Shown: positions 27,501 through 33,562 of the stretch, piece after piece
How the letters are laid out: each line of letters starts with the position of its first letter
Position numbering within the stretch: position 1 is the first letter of the stretch
Assembly: GCA_022652815.1 (NCBI GenBank)
Contig: JALCRR010000017.1
Coordinates: forward strand, 1-33,562
From: Oscillibacter sp.
GTDB taxonomy: Bacteria; Bacillota; Clostridia; Oscillospirales; Oscillospiraceae
Direction: 5' to 3'
Length of the DNA: 33,562 nucleotides
The notes under the pieces: model-generated
Seen by the model: the letters and a program-made list of their open reading frames with translations, nothing else
Databases searched by the model: none
Told to the model about the DNA's origin: nothing
Program-made: the position numbers and the translations under genes

Positions 27501-28195
27501 TAATTGTGGAGGACGATGGCTGCGGCATGAGTGAAGCGTTTCTCAAGCGGATTTTCACCCCATTTGCCCAGGAGCGCAGTACCTTTTCAGCCTCTGCGCA
27601 GGGAACGGGCCTTGGACTTGCGCTTGCCCGCCAGATTGCCCGCGCCATGGGCGGCGATATCACCGTGGAGAGCAAGCTGGGTATCGGCTCCACATTTACG
27701 ATTGAGTTCCCTTATCAATACAGGAGAAGTGACAAACTGGCGGCGGCTGCCGGCGCCGGGATGATAGAAAGCCAGGCAGCACTGGAAGGGTGCCGCATCC
27801 TGCTCTGTGAGGATAATTATCTCAACACCGTTATTGCCCGGAAACTACTGGAACAGCAAGGCTGCATCGTGGATACTGCTGAAAATGGACGTCTCGGCGT
27901 GGAGCAATTTGCCGCCTCAAAACAGGGGAAGTACGACGCCATCCTGATGGATATCCGGATGCCGGAGATGGACGGGCTTCAGGCAGCAAGAGCGATCCGT
28001 GCACTGGACAGACCCGATGCGAAGGCCGTGCCCATTATCGCTATGAGTGCCAACGCTTTTTACGAGGATGTACAGGAGAGCATTGAGGCGGGAATGAACG
28101 CTCATTTGACCAAACCAGTAGATCCGCAGAAGATGTATCATACGCTGAAAGAAAACATTAGCCGCGCAAAGCAGAGGGGTGGATATAAGCGATAG
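24506..28195 (+). CDS. hybrid histidine kinase/response regulator with PAS and GAF domains (HK4)
   Basis: This 1229-residue cytosolic hybrid kinase has PAS-like modules at about 5-120 and 135-250. A GAF domain follows at about 260-440 (SSLIVVPMKEKGRLIGMMGVDDP), then three more PAS-like modules to about 820. HisKA has H851 in SHEIRTPMNA, unlike the SHDLRTP of HK1-HK3. HATPase_c has LLNNACKFT, DDGCGM and GTGLGLAL, and the receiver has D1149 (LMDIRMPEMDG). GAF domains often bind cyclic nucleotides, haem or other small ligands, and the ligand here is unknown. The ATG at 24506 has GGAGG eight bases upstream and is preferred to the ATG at 24491. The last gene of the array, it is followed by a weak AAGCCC/GGGCTT hairpin near 28310. 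Confidence 0.92.
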   Translation: MNRQDTEKCYRSLVDHLGGGLTITEIRDDGTLVNRFTSDGMLRLLHMTREQWEEHRGENLYAKVYPDDRGIARAFFEKLRDNGEIQSAIYRLVCADGSAAWASMTGTCTIDHGKTYIYTVHTDISQQKESEQKERNAKEQLESVLSSITCGICAYEYSESEQIARVLFANQSYYSMFGYTKAQFDSEVADTLSLVYPEDLPKLMERIRKAYQTGEMQTLEYRCRKRVGEVIWVSANARPTSIFSSSEKVLLCETTDITQHKQMGVETAAMLEQITFLNHAAGDLLSGTDADPAVDVVLMDILCFFSGKRAYVFEFDTAKKTASNTYEVCAPGTEPAKDILQEVPYASFSVWFDLFDRDGCIAISDVSALGKDRVVERGLLEMQNISSLIVVPMKEKGRLIGMMGVDDPAKNVDQLPRLQAIGDYISVMLARRNMTRELHDSNLRMKAMMNDTPGGFAQMLVHADNSITPVFFNDGFSQLLGMTNEETHRLFDMDAYAGLHPEDCARIDGLLRDTIEKRGAITTRVRLLTGTGSYITVEVHYCVWENPDGKLFVNGYYRDISDRLAQEEEYRRNIAYRDITGKSAIDSYHLNVTQNIIDDCVSEEPRIRALGEEGTIDGFLNRCAAVQIEKEHEAFIALFSRKSLLTSIAQGNNQISLEHYLLLPPDKTIWLRTTVDLFKNPETNDVEGFIYDRDLTEEHMLHEMMSTVVNVSYDFIISICVKTKLYRTFIASSGIVTALHETGVYDDDHTIHALLAIVHPDDREITYSAMRIENLVHQLEDKNSAEFRYRVVIDGETKHKRCTYAYLNDNREYIILSRVDETETVQQMQAALEKAKSASRAKSTFLSNMSHEIRTPMNAIIGLTQLTLDDGALSADARGNLESIRDSSNYLLSIINEILDMSRIESGTFTLNCAWTPINEILSQCVEMMLPAMEAKHITFEYPSGTNALNYEYYVDGLKTKQMLMNLLNNACKFTGENGHIRLSFKNKCHDDNTSTDYVIVEDDGCGMSEAFLKRIFTPFAQERSTFSASAQGTGLGLALARQIARAMGGDITVESKLGIGSTFTIEFPYQYRRSDKLAAAAGAGMIESQAALEGCRILLCEDNYLNTVIARKLLEQQGCIVDTAENGRLGVEQFAASKQGKYDAILMDIRMPEMDGLQAARAIRALDRPDAKAVPIIAMSANAFYEDVQESIEAGMNAHLTKPVDPQKMYHTLKENISRAKQRGGYKR

Positions 28196-28351
28196 GCAGG
28201 AACCGCTGGGCTGTCGATCTCAATATAACGAAACGCAGTTTCCCCAGTGCTTTCGCCGCTGCAGACTGGGGGGCGGTAAAGTCCGATATGACGGGCGGGT
28301 TGGCCTTGAAGCCCACATAAGGGCTTTCCCGTTTCATCCGACGGATTTTGC

Positions 28352-28380
28352 TTTACAGCACGACCGGGTTATGCCATAAT
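28352..28380 (+). promoter_or_regulatory. promoter of the small basic protein gene
   Basis: TTTACA (28352-28357), a 17-bp spacer and CATAAT (28375-28380) with an upstream TG form an extended -10 promoter. This gives the 76-residue protein its own start, independent of HK4. The rest of 28196-28351 holds a CCCCAGT/ACTGGGG hairpin and nothing else recognised. Confidence 0.7.
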
Positions 28381-28426
28381 CGGCTTAAATAAGACCGCGT
28401 GAAGATGCCGAAGAGGAGTAGGGAAT

Positions 28427-28657
28427 ATGGCTGATAAACGAGTAAGAAGAACGGCTGAGGAATTGGCGGCGGAGGCAGATCGAAAGATCGAGCTCCACAA
28501 GCACGCGATTGCGGAGCTGGAGCAGCGAAAGAAAAAACTGCTCAACCCCAAGCCCCGCATTTCCAAAGCGGCGCAAATGAAAAAGCTTCTGGACAAGGCC
28601 AGAAAATCCGGCATGAGTCCCGACGAGATCGCGCAGAAGCTGGGCTTCGGGGACTGA
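28427..28657 (+). CDS. small basic helical protein, unknown function
   Basis: This 76-residue protein is rich in Lys, Arg, Glu and Ala. The N-terminal 40 residues form a likely coiled coil (EELAAEADRKIELHKHAIAE), then a basic linker (KLLNPKPR). The C-terminal helix pair is KARKSGMSPDEIAQKLGFGD, which resembles a small helix-turn-helix tail. This could bind nucleic acid or act as an adaptor, but I recognise no family. The ATG at 28427 follows GAGGAG with eight-base spacing. It has its own promoter and a strong terminator, so it is monocistronic, placed between the kinase array and the c-di-GMP enzyme. Confidence 0.82.
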   Translation: MADKRVRRTAEELAAEADRKIELHKHAIAELEQRKKKLLNPKPRISKAAQMKKLLDKARKSGMSPDEIAQKLGFGD

Positions 28658-28672
28658 CAGGACTGCTGTATG

Positions 28673-28718
28673 AAAGAGCAGGGACGCAGGCTAATTTGCC
28701 TGCGTCCCTGCTCTTTTT
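28673..28718 (+). terminator. intrinsic terminator
   Basis: AAAGAGCAGGGACGCAGGC (28673-28691) pairs perfectly with its complement at 28698-28716 across a TAATTT loop and runs into further T. It ends the small basic protein transcript and separates it from the c-di-GMP enzyme gene. Confidence 0.92.
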
Positions 28719-28793
28719 GCGTCAGAGCGCGATCATATCTGCCGGAGTAAGACGGGACGGAGCGCTCCGGGGCAGACGATCCGGCTGTTTTTC

Positions 28794-28822
28794 TTGTTAT
28801 TTCCCCAAAAGAGCACTATAAT
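28794..28822 (+). promoter_or_regulatory. promoter of the REC-GGDEF-EAL-REC-GGDEF-PAS gene
   Basis: TTGTTA (28794-28799), a 17-bp spacer and a perfect TATAAT (28817-28822) predict a start near 28829, with a leader of about 140 bases. No GEMM-I core (GGCAAA...ACGCAAAGC...CAGCCG) is present in that leader. Confidence 0.72.
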
Positions 28823-28968
28823 CAAGTTAAACCTACCGATTTACCAAGACACGCGGCGGCTGGCGGAATCTTCCGGGCGCTTCAACATTCCTGCATCTGA
28901 GCGGAGAGCGTTCAGACCCATTCGCATTAGATTCGCATGATAAGACGGACGGGCAAGGAGGTCGGGCA

Positions 28969-31900
28969 ATGAAGCAGACAGTTCTCATTGTGGATGATCA
29001 GGCGGTAAACCGCAGGATTCTGGCCAGAATCCTGTCGGACACCTACGATTTGCTGGAGGCGGACGACGGCCGGACGGCGCTCCGCGTTCTGGAGGAGAAG
29101 GGACCGTCGGTGGATGCGGTTCTGCTGGATCTGGTGATGCCCAACCTGGACGGCTTCGGCGTGCTGGACGCCATAAAGGCCCATCCGCGGCTGAGCGGCA
29201 TTCCGGTGATTGTGACGACGCAGGCCGAGAAGGACGAGGCGGAGGAGAAGGCGCTGGCCCACGGGGCCGAGGATTTCGTCAGCAAGCCCTATAACGCCAG
29301 CGTCCTGCGCAAACGGCTGCACAATCTGATTTCGCTGCACCGCTCCACGGAACGGATTCAGCGGATCGAGCGGGACGAGCTCACGGGGCTGTACACCAAG
29401 GACGCCTTCTGCCAGAACGCGGCCCAGCGCCTGGCCGGAGATCCGGCCGGCGAGTATCTCATCGTCGTGACCAACGTGGAGAAGTTCAAGCTGATTAACG
29501 ACAGCTTCGGCGCCCAGGAGGGCGACCGTCTGCTGCAGTTTATGGCGCGGCGGCTGACCGGGGAGATGGCAGCGGTGGGCGGCATCTGCGGCCGGATGAT
29601 GGCAGACCGCTTTATCGCCCTGGTCCCCCGAAGCGTGGACGACGGGGAGCTGCACTCCGTGGTGGAGCAGGCGCAGAGGGATTTTGCGGATTATCCGCTG
29701 AACACCAAGATCAGCGTGAAGTTCGGCGTCTATCCCGTGGAGGAACGGGAGCTGCCCATTACGCTGATGTGCGACCGCGCCATGCTGGCGGCCAACAGCA
29801 TCAGGGGCCAATATAACTGCGCCTGCGCGTACTACAACGACACCATCCGCCAGAGCCTTTTGAAGGAGCGGCAGATCACGGATTCCATGCGGGAGGCGCT
29901 GGAGCAGGGTCAGTTTTGCATTTATCTCCAGCCGAAGTACGACCTCAATTCCGAGTGTATTGCCGGGGCGGAGGCGCTGGCGCGCTGGATTCACCCCCAG
30001 TTCGGCTTCATGAATCCCGGCGAATTTATTCCGCTTTTTGAGCGCAACGGCTTTATTACTGAGCTGGACCGCTTTATCTGGGACGGCACCTGCGGCCTCA
30101 TTGAAGAATGGATGCGTGTCAGCGGCAGAGCCGTCCCGGTTTCCGTAAATGTCTCCCGCCGCGACATCTATCAGGAGAACCTGCCCAACATTCTGATGGA
30201 AATCGTGAAGAAGCACGGGCTTGAGCCCCGGCAGCTTCACCTGGAGATCACGGAGACCGCCTACACGGAAAACCCGGAGCAGCTGATCAGCGTGGTGGGC
30301 GCGCTGAAGAAGCTGGGCTTTGTCATCGAGATGGACGACTTCGGCAGCGGCTACTCCTCCCTGAACATGCTGTCGGCGCTCCCCATCGACATTCTCAAGC
30401 TGGATATGCGGTTTATCCAGCAGGAGAGCGACAGGCGCGACAGCAAAAATATTCTCAGCTTTATCATCAGCCTGGCCAAGTGGATGAATCTGCTGGTCAT
30501 CGCGGAGGGCGTGGAGACGCAGGAGCAGATCGATTTTCTGCGAAATATGGACTGCAACTATGTGCAGGGCTACTATTTTGCAAAGCCCATGTCCAGCGCC
30601 GATTTCTCCCGGCTGATAGCCACGGAGGAGCTGGCTGAGTCGATTCCCGCGATGGACAAGGACTGGAACGTCGGCTCCGTCCGGGAGAGCGGCCAGACCG
30701 GCGACCGGATGATGCTGATCGTGGACGATCAGGAGACGAACCGCGCCATACTCGCGGAGCTTTTCAAGAAATACTACACCATTGTGGAAGCGGACAACGG
30801 AAAGGTCGCGTTCCAGTATATCCGACAGCATTACGACAAGATTGCCGTCATCCTGCTGGATCTGATTATGCCGGTGATGGACGGATTTCAGGTTTTGGAG
30901 AAGCTGCGGGAAAACCCCTTCTATGCGGAGATCCCGGTGATCGTCACCTCCCAGGCGGGGCAGACCAGCGAGACCCGGGCCTTTGAGCTGGGCGCCAGCG
31001 ACTTTCTGCCCAAGCCCTACAATCTGGAGGTGGCGCTGCACCGGGTGCAGAACGCCGTCGCCCACAGCGCCATGCAGATGCTGGAGCAGGAGAAGCGGAT
31101 GATGAGCCGGATGCACGAGCTGGCCGCCGCCGCCAAATCGGATCCGCTGACGGGGCTTTTCAACCGCAGCGAGATGGAGCGGCAGGTGGATGCCTTTTTT
31201 GCCGGCGGGGAAAAAGGCCGGGCCATTTTCCTCATGCTGGACATCGACAATTTCAAGACCATCAATGACCTCTACGGCCACGACCGCGGCGACGAGGCCC
31301 TGTGCAGGGTGGCGGAGCGGCTCCGGAGCCTTTTCCGGAAGGAGGATCTGATCTGCCGCATGGGCGGAGACGAATTTGTGGTATTCATTACCATGCGGCC
31401 GGACACGGCTCACTTCCTGAACCGGCTGGACCGAATTCGCATGCGGCTGCACTTTTCCATCGAGGAGACGGAGATATCCTGCTCCATCGGCATCTGTCTG
31501 GCGCCGGAGAACGGCAGCAGCTATCAGGAGCTCTATCACAACGCCGACCGGGCACTGCTCACCGCCAAGCGCATGGGGAAAAACCGCTGCCAGGTCTACG
31601 GGGAATCGGATCAGCTGCCGGAGACCATTCTCTACCGCAATCTGGACTGGCTGCTGGATGAGACCAGCGATGTGGTGCTTGTCTGCGACGCGGAGACCTA
31701 TGAGCTCTACTACTTAAACGACATGGCCTGCCGCCTGGCGGGAAAGGATCGGGGGGTGTGTCTGGGGAAGCCCTGCTACGAGGCCATTTGGAATCGCAGC
31801 TCGCCCTGCGCCCACTGTATTCCCATCGGCGAGATGACCAAGGACTACTGCGAGCGGATCGTCCATCCGGAATCATCACCCCGGAGCTATGCTTTCAAAG

Positions 31901-32805
31901 GAAAGCTGATTTCCTGGGGTAAACGCCTCTCCCGGATTCAATACGCCCAGGACGACACGAACCGCGCCGCGCTGATGCAGCGGCTGCGGGAGATTTCCGC
32001 GGACCGCCAGACAATGCTGGATTTGCTGCCCGGCGGCATGCTGCGGTATGGCGCGGCCACGGATCAGCTGAGCTTTTACAGCGAAAATCTGCTCCATATG
32101 CTGCAGTACAGCCGGGAGGAATTTGAGGAAAAATTCCACAGGCATTTCTCCGAGCTGGTTTACGAGGAGGATCGGGACCGGGCGCTCCATGAAATCCACC
32201 GGCAGATCGCCCAGTCGGGCTGCAGCGTCTGCGATTACCGGATCCAGCGCAGGGACGGCTCCTTTTGCTGGGCGCATAATGTGGGCCGCCTGTATGAGGG
32301 GGAATTCTACGTCATTTTGGTGGACGTCTCGGAGCAAAAGCGTATGGAGAGGGAGAACGACCGACTGCTGCGCCAGCTGAAAACCGTCATCAACAATGTG
32401 CCGGGAGCCGTGTGCCTTTACAGCTGGAACGGCAGTACCCTGCAGGCGCTGCAGGTGGGCAGTCACTTCTCGCAGCTGTTCGGCATCAGCGCGGAGCAGG
32501 CGCTTTTGCAGGCGGGGAACCTGCTGACCGAGCAGGTGTACCCGGCGGATTTCGCAGAGGTGCGCGCTCTGACGCGCCGGCTTCTCTTTGAGGGGAAGCC
32601 CATGGATCATGTGTTTCGTGTCGCCAACGGCCGGGGGGCGTACCGCTGGCTGCGCATGCAGGCGGAGCGGATGCTGCTGGAGAGCGGGGAGACGCAGGTC
32701 TGCGCGCTCTATACCGACGTCACGGAGCTCTACCGGCTCAAAGCGGAGATCCGTCACCAGCAGGTTCCGCCGTCCGGCCCTGCCGGAACCGGGGCCGATT
32801 CGTGA
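28969..32805 (+). CDS. bifunctional c-di-GMP synthase/phosphodiesterase, REC-GGDEF-EAL-REC-GGDEF-PAS3
   Basis: This 1278-residue soluble protein has domains in the order REC1 (D54), GGDEF1 (about 134-300), EAL (about 315-555), REC2 (D631), GGDEF2 (about 720-880) and three PAS-like modules to the end. GGDEF1 reads MADRF (211-215) and should be inactive. The EAL domain keeps E335-A-L, SVNVSR, LEITET, DDFGSG, LKLD, AEGVET and QGYYFAKP, so it should hydrolyse c-di-GMP. GGDEF2 has an intact G799-GDEF and an RKED inhibition site (790-793) five residues before it, so it should make c-di-GMP with product feedback. PAS-A has C936, C947 and C950. The ATG follows AAGGAGG. Two receivers suggest input from the nearby kinases. 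Confidence 0.95.
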   Translation: MKQTVLIVDDQAVNRRILARILSDTYDLLEADDGRTALRVLEEKGPSVDAVLLDLVMPNLDGFGVLDAIKAHPRLSGIPVIVTTQAEKDEAEEKALAHGAEDFVSKPYNASVLRKRLHNLISLHRSTERIQRIERDELTGLYTKDAFCQNAAQRLAGDPAGEYLIVVTNVEKFKLINDSFGAQEGDRLLQFMARRLTGEMAAVGGICGRMMADRFIALVPRSVDDGELHSVVEQAQRDFADYPLNTKISVKFGVYPVEERELPITLMCDRAMLAANSIRGQYNCACAYYNDTIRQSLLKERQITDSMREALEQGQFCIYLQPKYDLNSECIAGAEALARWIHPQFGFMNPGEFIPLFERNGFITELDRFIWDGTCGLIEEWMRVSGRAVPVSVNVSRRDIYQENLPNILMEIVKKHGLEPRQLHLEITETAYTENPEQLISVVGALKKLGFVIEMDDFGSGYSSLNMLSALPIDILKLDMRFIQQESDRRDSKNILSFIISLAKWMNLLVIAEGVETQEQIDFLRNMDCNYVQGYYFAKPMSSADFSRLIATEELAESIPAMDKDWNVGSVRESGQTGDRMMLIVDDQETNRAILAELFKKYYTIVEADNGKVAFQYIRQHYDKIAVILLDLIMPVMDGFQVLEKLRENPFYAEIPVIVTSQAGQTSETRAFELGASDFLPKPYNLEVALHRVQNAVAHSAMQMLEQEKRMMSRMHELAAAAKSDPLTGLFNRSEMERQVDAFFAGGEKGRAIFLMLDIDNFKTINDLYGHDRGDEALCRVAERLRSLFRKEDLICRMGGDEFVVFITMRPDTAHFLNRLDRIRMRLHFSIEETEISCSIGICLAPENGSSYQELYHNADRALLTAKRMGKNRCQVYGESDQLPETILYRNLDWLLDETSDVVLVCDAETYELYYLNDMACRLAGKDRGVCLGKPCYEAIWNRSSPCAHCIPIGEMTKDYCERIVHPESSPRSYAFKGKLISWGKRLSRIQYAQDDTNRAALMQRLREISADRQTMLDLLPGGMLRYGAATDQLSFYSENLLHMLQYSREEFEEKFHRHFSELVYEEDRDRALHEIHRQIAQSGCSVCDYRIQRRDGSFCWAHNVGRLYEGEFYVILVDVSEQKRMERENDRLLRQLKTVINNVPGAVCLYSWNGSTLQALQVGSHFSQLFGISAEQALLQAGNLLTEQVYPADFAEVRALTRRLLFEGKPMDHVFRVANGRGAYRWLRMQAERMLLESGETQVCALYTDVTELYRLKAEIRHQQVPPSGPAGTGADS

Positions 32806-32814
32806 TCTGGCTGC

Positions 32815-32850
32815 AAAAGGGACGGCGCCGCGGCGCCGTCCCTTTTTTTA
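32815..32850 (+). terminator. intrinsic terminator, probably bidirectional
   Basis: AAAAGGGACGGCGCC (32815-32829) pairs with GGCGCCGTCCCTTTT (32832-32846), followed by more T. It sits ten bases after the plus-strand stop and just after the stop of the convergent minus-strand kinase, where the A-run becomes a U-tract, so it can serve both genes. Confidence 0.92.
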
Positions 32851-32873
32851 TAGATAGCCGGGCCCCTGGGCGG

Positions 32874-33562
32874 CTATGCGCCGATCAGCGCGCTCAGCGT
32901 CCGGTACAGCGTATCCGGGTTCACGGGCTTGGCCAGATGCGCGTTCATGCCGGCGTCCACGCTGCGCTGCAGATCCTCGTCCAGGGCGTTGGCCGTCATG
33001 GCGATAATGGGCACGGATTTTGCATCCGGCCGGTTCAGGGCGCGAATGGCCCGGGAGGCCTCCAGACCGTCCATCACGGGCATGCGGATATCCATCAGCA
33101 CGGCGTCATAGAAACCGGGAGCGGAGGCCCGGAACCGCTCCAGGCCGATCTTTCCGTTTTCGGCGGCCTCAGCGGTGACGCCGACGGCCTGCAGAAGCTT
33201 TTCGGCGATCTCCCGGTTCAGCGGATGATCCTCGCACAAAAGCACCCGCTTTCCGGCCAGGTGCGCGGTATCCGCCCGCTGTGCGGGCTTTTCGGGAGCG
33301 GCGGGGGGCGCTGCGGATTTCGTGGGCAGCGTTACATCGAATACGGTGCCCCGGCCCGGGGCGCTGCGGCAGACAATGGCGCCGCCCATAAGCTCCACGA
33401 GGTTTTTGACAATGGACAGGCCCAGGCCGGTGCCGCTCTCCTGCCCGCTGCCGCGGTACTCCTGCTCAAACGGCTGAAAGAGCTTCTCCCGCTGAAATTC
33501 CTCCGTCATGCCGATCCCGTTGTCAGCCACGGAGAAGCGGACGCTCAGAGCGCCGGTTTCCC
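32874..33562 (-). CDS. hybrid histidine kinase, C-terminal part (HK5, runs off window)
   Basis: The minus strand is open from the window edge to a TAG at 32874-32876 and encodes about 229 residues. The right-hand part is the end of a HATPase_c domain with DNGIGM, FQPFEQE and [19 protein letters not shown] Pro/Ala linker leads to a complete receiver domain ([39 protein letters not shown]). Its receiver closely resembles those of HK1-HK4, especially [22 protein letters not shown], so it is another member of the family. The kinase histidine and sensor part lie outside the window. It converges on the c-di-GMP enzyme gene. Confidence 0.93.
   Translation of the reverse strand, partial: ETGALSVRFSVADNGIGMTEEFQREKLFQPFEQEYRGSGQESGTGLGLSIVKNLVELMGGAIVCRSAPGRGTVFDVTLPTKSAAPPAAPEKPAQRADTAHLAGKRVLLCEDHPLNREIAEKLLQAVGVTAEAAENGKIGLERFRASAPGFYDAVLMDIRMPVMDGLEASRAIRALNRPDAKSVPIIAMTANALDEDLQRSVDAGMNAHLAKPVNPDTLYRTLSALIGA

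Noticed and set aside
28823-28968. A second c-di-GMP riboswitch before the c-di-GMP enzyme
   Set aside because: The GGCAAA, ACGCAAAGC and CAGCCG blocks are not present in this leader, and no terminator lies before the start codon.
28927-31539. Very long open frame (about 870 codons) on the minus strand
   Set aside because: It is antisense to the REC-GGDEF-EAL-REC-GGDEF gene, has no ribosome binding site or domain, and arises from GC-rich codon use.

Overview
The window looks like chromosome of a GC-rich, spore-forming Clostridia, most likely Oscillospiraceae-like. This rests on SpoIID and BofA sporulation proteins, a DUF2508-bofA pair, Firmicutes-type L13-S9, AGGAGG-type ribosome binding sites, strong TTGACA/TATAAT promoters and GC-rich intrinsic terminators. 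No rRNA, tRNA, CRISPR array or intact mobile element was seen.

Layout. (1) 1-3400, minus strand: SpoIID, a secreted protein with a degenerate NodB-like domain, an OmpR-type response regulator and the first 57 codons of its sensor kinase. (2) 3540-7030: a promoter pair, a multi-pass membrane protein, tadA (minus), then DUF2508, bofA, rplM and rpsI (plus). This is ordinary core genome. (3) 7030-13410: a disturbed accessory stretch. It holds a frame-broken Sel1-repeat lipoprotein and three abutting gene scraps (molybdenum hydroxylase C-terminus on minus; type II GAPDH middle and SDR C-terminus on plus). Intact genes follow: a 2-hydroxyacid dehydrogenase, a DeoR-family regulator and a dihydropyrimidinase-like enzyme. 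About 0.5 kb without a recognisable gene and a terminator close the stretch. (4) 13811-33562: a large signalling island.

The signalling island is the main discovery. A near-consensus promoter (13811-13839) leads straight into what reads as a class I cyclic-di-GMP riboswitch aptamer (about 13849-13922). An intrinsic terminator (13926-13954) follows, then a strong RBS and the first of four consecutive cytosolic hybrid histidine kinases of 1407, 1413, 554 and 1229 aa. They carry up to eight PAS-like modules each, and one carries a GAF domain. Next come a small basic protein with its own promoter and terminator, and a 1278-aa protein with order REC-GGDEF(degenerate)-EAL-REC-GGDEF-PAS-PAS-PAS. The latter has an intact EAL active site, an intact second GGDEF site and an RxxD inhibition site, so it should both make and degrade c-di-GMP. 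A further hybrid kinase enters from the right on the opposite strand.

Inference: the locus may form a loop in which c-di-GMP, adjusted by the REC/GGDEF/EAL protein, decides whether the kinase array is transcribed, while the kinases may phosphorylate that enzyme's two receiver domains. No HPt domain or DNA-binding response regulator is encoded near the array, so the phosphorelay output is unknown.
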